NCBI GenBank assembly: GCA_900470195.1
Contig: UEIJ01000023.1
Coordinates: 1 to 64,000, forward strand
Direction of reading: 5' to 3'
DNA from: Hyphomicrobiales bacterium
GTDB taxonomy: Bacteria > Pseudomonadota > Alphaproteobacteria > Rhizobiales > Rhizobiaceae
Length of the DNA: 64,000 nucleotides
In this document: positions 17,976-28,100 of the stretch, one piece after another
How positions within the stretch are numbered: the first letter of the stretch is position 1
Layout of the letters: every line of letters starts with the position of its first letter
Position numbers and translations under genes: made by a program
The notes under the pieces: generated by a model
Told to the model about the DNA's origin: nothing
What the model saw: the letters and a program-made list of their open reading frames with translations, nothing else
The model's database searches: none

Positions 17976-18139
17976 CCTCGATCCGGACGCGGGATGGTTC
18001 GCAAACGCCATTCCGGCGTTCTGACGCCCTCGCCTAACGTATTAATTGCACCAAGACGTCAATTTCTCCCGCGCTTTTAACCTATTCCTGACGATCAGCC
18101 GTTATCTGAAGGGGTGTTCAGAGCCGATCGGGGGAAATC

Positions 18140-18652
18140 ATGGCTTGGAAATTTATGCTTGCAAGTACCGTCCTTGCTGTAGCCCGGACGATGCCACGGG
18201 TATTCGTCGCGCCGAAAGGACCGGCCGTGGTCTCCGACAATGCGATGGAAATGGAACTGAAACCTGCGCCAATCAATCCTGACTGGGTGCTGGATGGCAA
18301 TCCGCAGGCCCGTTCCAGCGAGCAATCGGCAAGCAATGATGGAGCCGCCTACACCGCCATCTGGGATTGCACCGCAGGCACCTTCCGCTGGTATTTCGGC
18401 TGGGACGAGACCGTCTATATACTTGAGGGCGAAGTCCACGTCACCGATATGGACGGCGGCACCCGCACCTTGCGGGCGGGCGACGTTGCCTATTTCCGCG
18501 GCGGCACATGGGCAACCTGGAAAATCGACAACTATCTGCGGAAGGTCGCCTTCATGCGGCGAACTTTGCCGGCACCAGCTTCATTCATTTACCGGGCAAG
18601 CGACGCCGCGAAACGCCGGCTGGGACGCCGGAAGAGCGGTGCCCTTAACTGA
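18140..18652 (+). CDS. Cupin-domain protein (DUF861 type)
   Basis: 170 aa, one small beta-barrel cupin domain of the (S)-ureidoglycine aminohydrolase/EutQ-like cupin_3 type. The core is WDCTAGTFRWYFGWDETVYI followed by LEGEVHVTDMDGG and LRAGDVAYFRGGTWATW. The metal-binding His pair of cupins is weak in this family, as here. An N-terminal hydrophobic stretch (MAWKFMLASTVLAVART) may be a signal-like segment or part of the fold. The substrate is unknown. The start follows GGGGGAAATC at normal spacing. Confidence 0.75.
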   Translation: MAWKFMLASTVLAVARTMPRVFVAPKGPAVVSDNAMEMELKPAPINPDWVLDGNPQARSSEQSASNDGAAYTAIWDCTAGTFRWYFGWDETVYILEGEVHVTDMDGGTRTLRAGDVAYFRGGTWATWKIDNYLRKVAFMRRTLPAPASFIYRASDAAKRRLGRRKSGALN

Positions 18653-18737
18653 TTGCGCCTTCGCGGACCCCGCATGCCAGATTGACGGGAAGCCTCACTT
18701 TTCATTATAAATCCACGATGGCTTTCGCCATACGTGA

Positions 18738-18805
18738 TGGGAATGGGGTTCTCCCGAAACCGCCGGCAACTGGCTGATGACTCCTGCTTGAATTGAAACA
18801 GGAGA
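18738..18805 (+). ncRNA. Fluoride riboswitch (crcB motif)
   Basis: Pattern match to the crcB motif: a first stem GGGAAUGG...UUCUCCC (18739-18755), then GAAACCGCC, a stem GCC/GGC, and the conserved GCUGAUGACUCCUGC block at 18773-18787. The closing strand GGAG at 18801-18804 pairs with CUCC, making the characteristic pseudoknotted aptamer. It lies about 95 nt upstream of crcB, the expected target. Fluoride binding should raise crcB expression. Confidence 0.88.
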
Positions 18806-18898
18806 AGAGCGCGCCGCAATCGCCCTCGAAGCAGTATCTGATCAAGCTTCGAGATGCAGGGAGTGAGCCTCTATCCATTATTGAATGGACACAAAACA

Positions 18899-19327
18899 AT
18901 GCAAGCAACCCTCATTGTGGCCCTCGGCGGAGCGGTCGGAAGCGTTGCGCGATATTGGCTGGCTCTTTTGATGCTGCCGATAAGCCGCCAACTTCCCTGG
19001 GGCACCATCGTCATCAATATTATCGGCTCGTTTGCAATCTCGTTCTTCGGCGCGCTGACGCTGGAACAAGGCCGCTTTCCTGTACCCGAAATCTGGCGCA
19101 TCGCCTTCATGATCGGCGTGTGCGGCGGCTTCACCACCTTTTCGTCGTTCAGCCTGCAGACAATGGACCTCCTCCGCACTGGACAGCCGGGCAAGGCGCT
19201 TTTCAATATCGGTTTTTCAGTCGTATTGTGCCTCATCGCCGTATGGCTCGGGCTGCTTGCCGCCGAACGATTGAATAGCGGTATCGAACAGGTCGCGCAG
19301 AACGCGATCGAAGAAGAAGCTTCCTGA
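18899..19327 (+). CDS. crcB: Fluoride ion channel CrcB/Fluc
   Basis: 142-aa dual-topology fluoride exporter with four membrane helices. Family motifs are [12 protein letters not shown] near residue 10, [15 protein letters not shown] near 40 and [13 protein letters not shown] near 72; the last contributes the pore Phe/Thr residues. The ATG at 18899 is chosen because the first helix starts immediately after; in-frame extension upstream runs into leader RNA. It is controlled by the fluoride riboswitch at 18738-18805. Confidence 0.95.
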   Translation: MQATLIVALGGAVGSVARYWLALLMLPISRQLPWGTIVINIIGSFAISFFGALTLEQGRFPVPEIWRIAFMIGVCGGFTTFSSFSLQTMDLLRTGQPGKALFNIGFSVVLCLIAVWLGLLAAERLNSGIEQVAQNAIEEEAS

Positions 19328-19567
19328 GCGTTTTCAGCTGCGTCACATCCTTAAGCCGGTTTCCAGGCTTTGTCAGCTATCGAAACCACGAACTCGCACA
19401 TGACAGCGCGGACCGCCCACGGACGATACCATCTGGGAGAAGATAGTCTCGCAATACGAAATTATTACTCCCACGATGAGCATTCCCACAGTGTAAAATG
19501 AATTACTGGCACAATACTTTGCTTCATGGTATTATTGAAAGATATTTATATTTTAGGATTAACGAAT

Positions 19568-19675
19568 ATGGAATTTGAAACATTCTCCGTTATCCAATCT
19601 ATTGCGTTACTTGCGGTGGTCATAGTGATAATGTTCATGATTTTTATTGGCATCAACACCAATGGGACATTGTGA
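19568..19675 (+). CDS. Possible 35-aa single-helix membrane protein
   Basis: Short frame MEFETFSVIQSIALLAVVIV... ending in GTL. Nearly the whole middle (about residues 9-29) is hydrophobic, followed by a short polar tail, the look of a small single-pass membrane peptide. AGGA lies about 10 nt upstream of the ATG. It lies just outside the left border of the mobile element in AT-rich DNA. No family is known to me. Confidence 0.4.
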   Translation: MEFETFSVIQSIALLAVVIVIMFMIFIGINTNGTL

Positions 19676-19812
19676 ATATTTTCGGATCACTTTCGCAAAG
19701 CTGCCGATCCGATATTGCGTGCTTGACCGCAACAAATGCCTGTACTTAACAACACGTGTGTACAGCCTCGACCACGGGCGGCACGCTTGATCTGGGGAAC
19801 GTGGGTGGGGAC

Positions 19813-19877
19813 TGGCGGAGGGGGTGGGATTCGAACCCACGGTACGATCTCTCGCACGCCGGTTTTCAAGACCGGTG
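19813..19877 (-). repeat. attL: 3' half of tRNA-Ser
   Basis: 65-bp direct copy of 38419-38483, covering the tRNA from the encoded CCA end to the anticodon-stem region. It differs only in the variable arm, where four bases change. It lacks the 5' half, so it is not a functional tRNA. It is the left boundary of the mobile element. Confidence 0.85.
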
Positions 19878-19920
19878 TGATATTATTGATTATCTTGACA
19901 TTTTTTGTATCAAAATCCAT

Positions 19921-19940
19921 ATTGTTGCAGGATTGTTGCA
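19921..19940 (+). promoter_or_regulatory. Putative integrase arm-type sites, left end
   Basis: Two direct repeats ATTGTTGCA (19921-19929 and 19932-19940), 20 nt before the integrase start. Related TTGTTGC repeats lie near the right end (38305-38357). The placement at both ends of an integrase-driven element is what arm-binding sites of a tyrosine integrase would show. Confidence 0.5.
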
Positions 19941-19959
19941 ATAATGGACGAAAACGGCG

Positions 19960-21126
19960 ATGTCGAGCCTTGTAAAACGTAATGGACGATGGACAGCTAC
20001 GGCACGACTGCCGGATACCTTCAAAGGCCCGGCTAAGTCGAAATCCATCAGCCAGACCTTCATTAAAAAGTCTGATGCAAGATTGTGGTTGGAGTCAACT
20101 GAATCCGCCATGAAGTTGGGAACCTGGGCTGATCCGCGTCTTGAGACCAAACAATTCGGTCCTCTCGGCTGGCCGGATAAGTCTCTCAAAGATGCGATAG
20201 AAACCTACCGTGACGAAGTTACACCAGAGAAAAAAGGATCATCGCAGGAAGTCGCTATGCTCAATATGCTGGCACGTCAGGATTTCGCGAAGAAGAAAAT
20301 CCGTGAGCTTGCCGTCAGCGATTTCGCTGAATATCGCGATGCGCGAAAAAATGAAGGTCGCGCTGCTTCAACCATCCGTAATAATTTGAATACGGTATCC
20401 GCCATTTACGAATGGCTTATCCATGAAAAGGAGGTTGATATCGCAAATCCTATTGCGAGCCTCCGAAAACGCAAGCGTGGCGTTCCTCAACCACATGGGC
20501 ATCGTGAGCGTCGGCTGAAGCCCGGAGAAGAGGCAAAGATCACCAAGGCAATAGCAGAAATCAAAGGCCCGGTTGGACGTCAATGGGAGGTCCTGTTTCC
20601 ACTTCTTTTAGACACGGGCATGCGCCTTGGAGAAGCTCTATCCATCAAGTGCGGTTGGGTTCGGCAACAGGAGGGTTTCATTGTTATTCCGGACAGCAAG
20701 AACGGCAGCAAACGTTATGTCGCCATCTCTGATCGCTCATACAACAAACTATTGGATCACATCGAAAAAGAGCCTGACGACAGTTTAGTTTTTCGATTCA
20801 GCAAGTGGACGGCTAAAAATACATGGCGTTCAAAAATTACTGTCGATGCAAAGTCTCCTGACCTCCGCATTCACGATCTCCGCCACGAGGCGCTTTCGGT
20901 AATGGCTTCACGGGGTGCTGATTTGAAGACCTTAATGAGACAATCAGGCCACAAAACAGTTGCGGTCTTGATGAGATACCTGAATCCGACGCCTGAAGAG
21001 CAGAGAGCCAGATTGTTTCCAACGCAAGAGCCTGTTGCACCTGCTGAAGCTGAAGAAGACAAATTCAATGAAACGATGAAAATGATCGATGGCACTGTAG
21101 ACCCAGATATTCACCTCGGTTTCTAG
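19960..21126 (+). CDS. Tyrosine integrase of the mobile element
   Basis: 388-aa phage-type integrase that catalyses integration and excision at the tRNA-Ser site. An N-terminal arm-binding region and a core-binding SAM-like domain (about residues 60-170) precede the catalytic domain. Catalytic residues are visible: Arg in TGMRLGEALS (about 221), H-x-x-R in RIHDLRHEA (about 304-307), His in QSGHKT (about 330) and Tyr in MRYLNP (about 339). It is the first gene inside the left border, pointing inwards. It has low-GC codon use compared with the chromosome. Confidence 0.93.
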   Translation: MSSLVKRNGRWTATARLPDTFKGPAKSKSISQTFIKKSDARLWLESTESAMKLGTWADPRLETKQFGPLGWPDKSLKDAIETYRDEVTPEKKGSSQEVAMLNMLARQDFAKKKIRELAVSDFAEYRDARKNEGRAASTIRNNLNTVSAIYEWLIHEKEVDIANPIASLRKRKRGVPQPHGHRERRLKPGEEAKITKAIAEIKGPVGRQWEVLFPLLLDTGMRLGEALSIKCGWVRQQEGFIVIPDSKNGSKRYVAISDRSYNKLLDHIEKEPDDSLVFRFSKWTAKNTWRSKITVDAKSPDLRIHDLRHEALSVMASRGADLKTLMRQSGHKTVAVLMRYLNPTPEEQRARLFPTQEPVAPAEAEEDKFNETMKMIDGTVDPDIHLGF

Positions 21127-21206
21127 AAATCTTAAGAAGATACGTCGATCAACCATCCGGTAATGCATATCCTAATTACTGCATACAATACACGCCATTT
21201 ATAAAG

Positions 21207-21324
21207 TTGAAAATGCCGCCCAACCTTTATGGCTGGGCGGCAAGTCTAGGTCTTCAGAGTGCCCAAAGACCTATCATGGAAATCGCAATGTTTGTTTACT
21301 GAGGGATCATTTGCGATTTCCAAT
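21207..21324 (-). repeat. Three-hairpin 3' element, copy A
   Basis: Begins six bases after the autotransporter stop on the minus strand. In transcript order it holds a stem GGAAATCGCA/TGCGATTTCC, a stem AGGTCTT/AAGACCT and a terminal GC-rich hairpin GCCGCCCA/TGGGCGGC followed by ATTTTC, which looks like the terminator. A second copy follows the next autotransporter gene (24995-25110). Confidence 0.6.
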
Positions 21325-21330
21325 CGGGAA

Positions 21331-24300
21331 TTAGAAACTCACCTTCAATGCCGCATTGAAACCATTCCGCTGAGAGCCCGATCCGAACTGGCCGCTGTAT
21401 GAAACGCCCAACGTGGCATCCTTCGAGAGTGCGAAATCCAACCCGGCTTCGATGATAGCTGTGTCCTTGGCTATCGGCGCACCAGCAACAGTGAAAGCGT
21501 CCGAGCCAACAAAGCTGGCCGTTGAAACGGGGTTCACGTCACCAGCTGCATGTCGCCATCCAAGATCGGCGCGAGCGGTCGTCGGGATGGTTCCGAGATC
21601 GAAACCTGTCGAAACCCGGAATCCGAGTGTGCTGAACGTCGTATCGGTCGTGCCGGAATCTACAGAGAGCGCAGCCGCCGTCTGACCATTTTCGCTGAAA
21701 CCATCGGTTTTCAAACGGACATAGAACAGATTGGCATAGGGTTCGATCACGGCTTTTGGCAACCGTATTTTGTATCCGAGTTCACCAAATAGCTGGAACG
21801 TACCTGCATCATAATCTGCATCGAGGCTGTCGTTGAAGGCTACGAATCCCACAGATCTGTTCATGTCGATCTGATGCCAGGTGTAAGCAAGCCCGGAACT
21901 GAAGCTAAGAGCATTGCCACCTGCAAGCTCCCATTCGGTTCCAGTGTAAGCGCCGATTGTATAATTGTCGCTGCTGCCGGAGGAAGCTCTGCCATCGACA
22001 TCAAACGACGTATGGCTGTATCCTGCAAGGAGGCCGAGACGCCAGTTTTCGTAGACAAGCCTGTCGATACCCGTAACAAGGCCGCCTACCGACGATTTCA
22101 TGCGACCACTGTTGTTAGTAGAATCCTGTTCGCTCCAGGCTCCGTAAGCGTATCCCCATCCTGTATAGAGATTTCGAGAGTCCGTTTGCGGCGTCACTGC
22201 CTCGAAGGCTTCAGACTTCTTGGGGGCCGACGCATAATTCATTGTCGCCACGGGGGCTGTCGGCGTCGTGCCATTCGCCTGCAGAAGCCGATTGGTGATC
22301 GCGCTGTTAATGAACTGCGACTGGTTGATCAGTGCACCTTTCGCTGACGCGTATGCTTCACCTGACAGACTATTATAAGCAGCGCGAGCTTCATCGGCCG
22401 AAAGCATCAACAGCCTGTTGTAAAGAGCTAGAGAACTTCCGGTCTGGGAGAGAGAATCCAGCGCCTGAGCCGTTGCGAACTCGTTTTTCGTTTCTGCAAC
22501 GGTCGTGAACAAAGGAACTGGCTTCGGGTTTTCGCCTTCGCCTGGATTTTCACCAGGATCAGGGTTGTTTGGCTCTGGTTCAGTTTCTGTTGACTTCAAA
22601 GCAACGTTAAATGCCGTCGAACTTTGCTCAGGATCGAGTGTGAAGTTGAGGAACGCGGAGCTGGACATCACGTCAGCAAACTGGCCACTAATGAGGTTTC
22701 CAGCGGTTAGAACGTTGTAATGTTGTCCGGCCTGATAACTAGTTTCAGGATCCAACGCAGTGATGACGAGATGCGAACCTGAGATATTGGCTCGACCCGT
22801 TACATTGACGAGATCGGCGCTTCCGTCACCTGCCAGCTCTGTCATGAGATAGGAACCAGCCTGCAGTGTCAGGTCACCATTGATCGTCAACGTTCCAATC
22901 GAGTTACCAGGAGATAAAATGCCACCGGATTGGATGCTTACGAGAGAACCTACACCGGAGCCGAGTGTGCCGTATCCGCCAAGGGTTGCGCCGTCGAATA
23001 CCGTCACGTTGCCGCCGAGCTTACCGTTGCCAAGGTTGTTTCCAACGATCAGCTTGCCGCTCTTAACAGAAGTGGAGCCTGCATACCCGGAACTGTCACC
23101 GGTCAAAGTAAGGGTATTGGCCCCTTCCTTGATTATTTCGCCGTTGCCAGCATAGATGCCTTTCCAGGAAACGGCGTTGGAGCGATCATAGATCAAGGTG
23201 CCAAGGTTTGTAATCGTACCCGTGTAATTGGTGCCACCGATAAGACCTGTCGTGCCACCGTTGCCCAGCTGAAGTGTGCTGCCGAGGCCAACCAGTACAT
23301 TGCCGCTCGTACTGTTCGTGGCCGTGAGGGTAAGCTTGCCGCTGCCAATCTGTTCGAAACTGCCTCCTGCGGTTATTTCGCCACCATAGACAACGTCGTC
23401 GGAACGGTCGAAACGCAACGTGCCATAATTGGCTATGTTGCCAGCAACCGACCCCTCCGTGCCGCCATCACCGATTTGCAAGATTGCGCCAGCCGAGATG
23501 CCCGTCGAGCCTGCATAGGTATTGGTACCAGTGAAAACTTGTTGGCCACTACCGATATTTACACCGCCAGCGCCAGAGATCACACCGCCAAACGTTCCAG
23601 CCGCATTATTGATCTGCAGGTAATTGCTGCCGAGCGCGACATTTCCGTGGCCTGAAAGATCGTTAATCTGCGCGGAACTTGCATTAGAAACGTCGAACGT
23701 TCCATCAACCTGAACGCCACTTGATTGGCTCACGCGCCCTTGACCGGATAAAGCTAATGTTGCCCCGTTGGCAATCGTGGTTACGCCAGTATAATCGTTC
23801 ATTCCCTCCAAGGTCAGCGTACCATTCGCGGAAACGCTGCTATCCTTCACTGTCAGGCCACCACTTCCTGATATTGCTCTTCTGATAACGCTGTCGTTCC
23901 CTGCCGTGTCGATAGTGCCACCACCTGCCGACAGATTGATTGTCCGCGACGTCGACAAATCAAAGGCCGAGTCAAATTTGAGCTCGCCGCCATCGAAGGT
24001 AAGCCCTCCATTGACGTCACCGAGATTGCTGTCAGATGAAACAGAAAGCGTACCCTGGTTGAGAACCGTGCCGCCCGAATAAGTGTTATTTCCGGATAGT
24101 ATAAGCGTCCCAAAACCTGTCTTAATGAGCCGCGCTGCTTCACCTCCACCAGAATTCGCCTGGATATTGCCCGTCAAAGAAATCGCATGTCCAGCAGTAT
24201 CCACCGTAAGATTGCTAGAAGCGCTCAGGCTGAAGTTGTTGGCCAACGTTACGTCTTTATTTGCCGACAGCGTGGCCGAAGAAAACTGTGTTGTAATGCG

Positions 24301-24783
24301 AGCGGTTGAAAGAGCTCTATCATCGCCTGCCACGAGTGTTCCATTACCGATAAGGACAGATCCTGAACCTCCGCCAAATGTGTTGGCATGATTAAGAACG
24401 AGCGTCCCATGGACGTAGATTCCCGTACCGCCGCCGCTGATCTCACCATCAATTGTAAGTGTGCCCGAGCCAGCTTTATCGATGAAACTCGTTCCGCCTT
24501 GGATGCCCCCAGTGATATGGCCGTTACCTAATGTGTTGAATTGCACATATTGGCCATTCGTGACGATATTTCCACTTAGAACGCCATTTGCACCGTTCGC
24601 AAAAAGCACAGTTGCAGGCATTACCAAATCGAAGTCATCCGTGACCGTCTGTTCACCTGAGATGGTGAGCGTACCACCTGGAAATACACTCTGTGCTAAC
24701 GCCGATGAAATGAACGTAGTTGAAGACAACACAAAAATGGACGCTGCGATAACGCAGCGCGAAGAATTTCGCGATCTTGACAT
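21331..24783 (-). CDS. Autotransporter adhesin (type Va) with PATR repeats
   Basis: 1150 aa. A signal peptide (about residues 1-30, ending SSALA) is followed by a repetitive beta-helix passenger rich in G, N, T and S. This has autotransporter-associated strand repeats such as GTLILSGNNTYSGGT. A proline/glutamate linker near 745-770 precedes the C-terminal 12-stranded barrel (about 860-1150), which ends in the expected aromatic residue (KVSF). The barrel is clearly related to that of the neighbouring 1307-aa autotransporter (shared FNDSLDADYDA and FGELGY), but the passengers differ. Relatives in Brucella (Bma/Oma proteins) mediate adhesion; the ligand here is unknown. The ribosome site AGGA is close to the ATG. 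Confidence 0.9.
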   Translation of the reverse strand: MSRSRNSSRCVIAASIFVLSSTTFISSALAQSVFPGGTLTISGEQTVTDDFDLVMPATVLFANGANGVLSGNIVTNGQYVQFNTLGNGHITGGIQGGTSFIDKAGSGTLTIDGEISGGGTGIYVHGTLVLNHANTFGGGSGSVLIGNGTLVAGDDRALSTARITTQFSSATLSANKDVTLANNFSLSASSNLTVDTAGHAISLTGNIQANSGGGEAARLIKTGFGTLILSGNNTYSGGTVLNQGTLSVSSDSNLGDVNGGLTFDGGELKFDSAFDLSTSRTINLSAGGGTIDTAGNDSVIRRAISGSGGLTVKDSSVSANGTLTLEGMNDYTGVTTIANGATLALSGQGRVSQSSGVQVDGTFDVSNASSAQINDLSGHGNVALGSNYLQINNAAGTFGGVISGAGGVNIGSGQQVFTGTNTYAGSTGISAGAILQIGDGGTEGSVAGNIANYGTLRFDRSDDVVYGGEITAGGSFEQIGSGKLTLTATNSTSGNVLVGLGSTLQLGNGGTTGLIGGTNYTGTITNLGTLIYDRSNAVSWKGIYAGNGEIIKEGANTLTLTGDSSGYAGSTSVKSGKLIVGNNLGNGKLGGNVTVFDGATLGGYGTLGSGVGSLVSIQSGGILSPGNSIGTLTINGDLTLQAGSYLMTELAGDGSADLVNVTGRANISGSHLVITALDPETSYQAGQHYNVLTAGNLISGQFADVMSSSAFLNFTLDPEQSSTAFNVALKSTETEPEPNNPDPGENPGEGENPKPVPLFTTVAETKNEFATAQALDSLSQTGSSLALYNRLLMLSADEARAAYNSLSGEAYASAKGALINQSQFINSAITNRLLQANGTTPTAPVATMNYASAPKKSEAFEAVTPQTDSRNLYTGWGYAYGAWSEQDSTNNSGRMKSSVGGLVTGIDRLVYENWRLGLLAGYSHTSFDVDGRASSGSSDNYTIGAYTGTEWELAGGNALSFSSGLAYTWHQIDMNRSVGFVAFNDSLDADYDAGTFQLFGELGYKIRLPKAVIEPYANLFYVRLKTDGFSENGQTAAALSVDSGTTDTTFSTLGFRVSTGFDLGTIPTTARADLGWRHAAGDVNPVSTASFVGSDAFTVAGAPIAKDTAIIEAGLDFALSKDATLGVSYSGQFGSGSQRNGFNAALKVSF

Positions 24784-24943
24784 GTTTCCTACCCCGCGAC
24801 GCCGACCGTGGCGTCTATTTGCCCTTAATGTGATCTTCGCATTTGAATGCCCGCAGCGAAGACTTTGCCCACTTTTTTATGCTCAATTTTATGAAGTATT
24901 CTTTGGAAAACGTCTACGGAAATCATGAGGTTGCACCTTAAAA

Positions 24944-24961
24944 ATCCCAATAAATTGGGAT
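24944..24961. promoter_or_regulatory. Palindrome upstream of autotransporter A
   Basis: ATCCCAATAAATTGGGAT, a perfect palindromic stem with a two-base centre. It lies about 160 bp upstream of the autotransporter start and just before the 3' element of autotransporter B. It could be an operator or a small hairpin. Confidence 0.35.
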
Positions 24962-24994
24962 CTAATTTACATGACAATGCTTGTGTACTTTAAA

Positions 24995-25110
24995 TTGAAA
25001 ATGCCGCCCAACCACGAAGGCTGGACGGCAAGGTAAGGACTCCGGAGCAACCCAAAGTCCTGATCATGGAAATCGCGATGCTGTGTGAGGGCACGTCGCG
25101 ATTTCCAATT
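24995..25110 (-). repeat. Three-hairpin 3' element, copy B
   Basis: Homologous to 21207-21324 and in the same place, six bases after the stop of autotransporter B. The middle stem has changed on both sides (AGGACT/AGTCCT against AGGTCT/AGACCT), so pairing is kept by compensating changes. The last hairpin probably terminates transcription. Confidence 0.6.
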
Positions 25111-25115
25111 TTGTT

Positions 25116-28100
25116 TTAGAACTTCACATTCAAAGTCGCATTGAAGCCATTCTGGGTCGTGTCGCTGCCAAACTGACCGACATAGCTTAGACCAAAGGTC
25201 GATGCTTCAGTGATCGCCACATCAAAGCCAGCTTCAACGAGTGCCGCATCCTTGGCAATTGCGACACCTTCAACTGTGAAGGCATTGCTGCCTGCAAAGT
25301 ACTGCGTGGATTCCGGCGTGATGTCGCCATAAGCATGACGCCAGCCGAGAGTTCCCCTCAGACTAGCGGTGGTGGCACCAAACTGGAGGGGAGCAGATGC
25401 ACGCAGGCCGAGCGTGGTGAAGGTCGTGCTTGTCGTTTCGCTGTTAACCGACAAGGCTGCCGCGCCGCCCTTTTCGGTGAAGCCATCCGTATGCAAGCGA
25501 ACGTGAGACAGATTGGCGAACGGCTCGAACGATGCCGATGCCGTGTCGATACGGTAACCAAGTTCACCGAATGCCTGGAACGTACGGGCATCGTAATCAG
25601 CATCGAGGCTGTCGTTGAAACCAGTGTAGGCAACAGAACGCGAGGAGTCGATGCTGTGCCAGGTATGGACGAGGCCAGCGCGCAGACCAATCGGTCCCCA
25701 CTGGTTGCCGCCATAGACACCCAGATGCCAGTTGTCGCTCGTTGCCGAAGCATAGCGTCCCTTGGCATCAAGATCGGTCTGGCTGTAGCCGCCGACAACG
25801 CCAAGACGCCATCCGGACGCAAAGCCGACGTCAACACCCGACAGGAAGCCGCCCGTGGTTGACTTCAAGCCGCCCGTGTTTGCGTTTCCGTCGTGATCGA
25901 CCCACGAACCAAAACCGGAAGCCCAGACGCCATAATCGTATGAAGCAGGTTCAACTGCATCGAACGGCTGCGGTGCACTGCCTTTTGGCGACTGAGCGAA
26001 GGACAGAACAGGAGCATCCTTGGCGGCTACACCTTCAAATGCCGAACGCAGGCGATTATTGATGGCATCAGCAGTCAGGTTTGCGGTGTCGATCAGACCC
26101 GTCTTGACCGAAGCATGCGTATCGCCCGACAGCTGTTTGAAGGCGTCACGAGCTTCGTCTTCATTCGTCAGGAAGAGAACAGAATTATACAGCTCAAGCG
26201 ATGAACCGCTTTGTTCCAAGCTATCAAGTGCACGAGCAGTAGCGACCTGATTGCTTGTCTTAGCCACCTTTTCGAATACGACTGGCGGGTTCTCTGGATC
26301 GACAGGGTCGGCAACCAGGCCCACGGTCAGATCGACCTCGTTTGCCAGGTGCTGCAATTCAGCGGTCAGGAAGATCGACTTCGATACGGCTTCAGAGAAC
26401 TGGCCGTCAACGCCGCCGCCTGCGGTCAATATCGTATAGGTCTGACCGTCCTGGTAGCTCACCTTGTCGTCAAGTGCAGTAACCTCGACAGTACCACCTT
26501 GCAGGATTGCCTTTCCGGTCACATCGATACGGTCGCTCGTTCCGTCGCCTGCGATTTCGACCGCATAAACAGAGTTTGCACCGAATGTGGCGTCGCCGCC
26601 AACTTTGACGACACCGATGGAATTACCTGGCGTAATCGTACCATTTGCGGTTAGATCACCAGCAATATCCCAATTGCCGCCCATAATGGAGGTCGGATCA
26701 ACGAGGACACTGCCGCCAACGGTAATTGGGGTGTCGATGCTACCGCCGTGGGTGGAGGAAGCGTTATTCAACTCGACATCGCCGCCGATATTCGCACCTG
26801 AAGGATCGAAATTGAAGGTGCTGTTCGTACCAGTCAGGTTGCCCGCGATCTCGGTACCAGCTTCGAAAGTCAGTTCGGTGCCGGATTCGGCGTCCAGATC
26901 AGTGATGCCTTCGATCTTACCATTATAGGTCGCACCTTGCTCAACCTTGACATTGGTGAGACCGGTCGTCTTCGTAGCGTCAGTATCAACGATATCGCCG
27001 CTCGATGTCGATCCAGCTTGCAGATTCAGATTGACGATACCGTCACCGCCAGCTGTTTCACGATTTACCTTCAGCAGGGTTCCGTTGTTCTGCGTTGCGT
27101 TCGTTCCATCGCCCAAGCTCAGGTTCTGGGTCTGACCAGATTTCGTGAATGTAGACTCGAACGTTTCCTTACCGGAGATAATCGACGTATTGTTTAACGT
27201 TACATCGGCGCTGTCAGTCAGTCCAATGCCGATCCCACGTTCGGATTTCAGCGTTGAATCCGAGACCGTGAGAGTGCTGCCATACTGAACCTGGCCGATA
27301 TAGGCGTTCTCACCAGAGGCAGTAATCGTGGTATTTTTCAGATCAATTGTACCAAACGTTTGGTCGTTGCCAACTACTGCACCAGCACGGAAACCATAGC
27401 TGTCAGCGCCCGTGGTATTAATCACGAGGTTCTGAGCGTTGATCACGCCGCCATCAGTCGTTGCCGTACCACCAACAGCAATAAGACCATTGGCATTTTC
27501 GTGTGGGGAGTTGGAATTCTGCTCGCCGAGAACGTTATATGTACCGCCGTTCAGATTAAGAACACCGCCTGCATAGGCCCATGCGGCGTCGCCAACGTCG
27601 CCGGAGGTCGTGATGTTGACGTTCTCAGCATTCAGCACAGATCCTGCACCGGATGCATAGACGCCATAGGCCATGAAACCTTCGGTCGTGATCGACAAGT
27701 TTTTCAGGTCAACATCGCCGCCATTGTACGCATAAGCGCCATAGGCACGTTGGCCGAGTGTGTGAATTGTCGTACCATCGGCGCTGACAAAGGAACCGTC
27801 ACCTTGCGAAAAGATGGCGTAGCCGCGCGACCCATCGCCATTCTGCGTTCCCTTGCCTTTTTCATTCGCAGTAGTGATTGAACCGCCCGTCAGCGTGATC
27901 TGGCCACCGTTATCGGCGAATGCGCCGTAAGCATGAATACCGTTTGTCGTGATGTTTGTGTTCGTGACGTCAATGACGCCAGCGGTGGTGCCGCCATCGC
28001 GATTTGCGAGCAGACCGTAAGCGTAATCGCCGTTAGTCACGATTGTCGTATCGGTCAGTGAAATGCTGGAATCGCTTTCAGCGAATGCGCCGAAACCATT

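Noticed and set aside
19813..19877. A second functional tRNA-Ser at the left border
   Set aside because: Only the 3' half is present; sequence beyond 19877 does not form the 5' acceptor or D arm.
22930..23655. 241-codon open frame on the plus strand inside autotransporter A
   Set aside because: Antisense of repetitive passenger sequence; repeats produce long chance frames.
24995..25110. CRISPR-like reading of the duplicated hairpin elements
   Set aside because: Only two copies, 3.7 kb apart, each at a gene end; no spacer array and no cas genes. No CRISPR array is present in the window.
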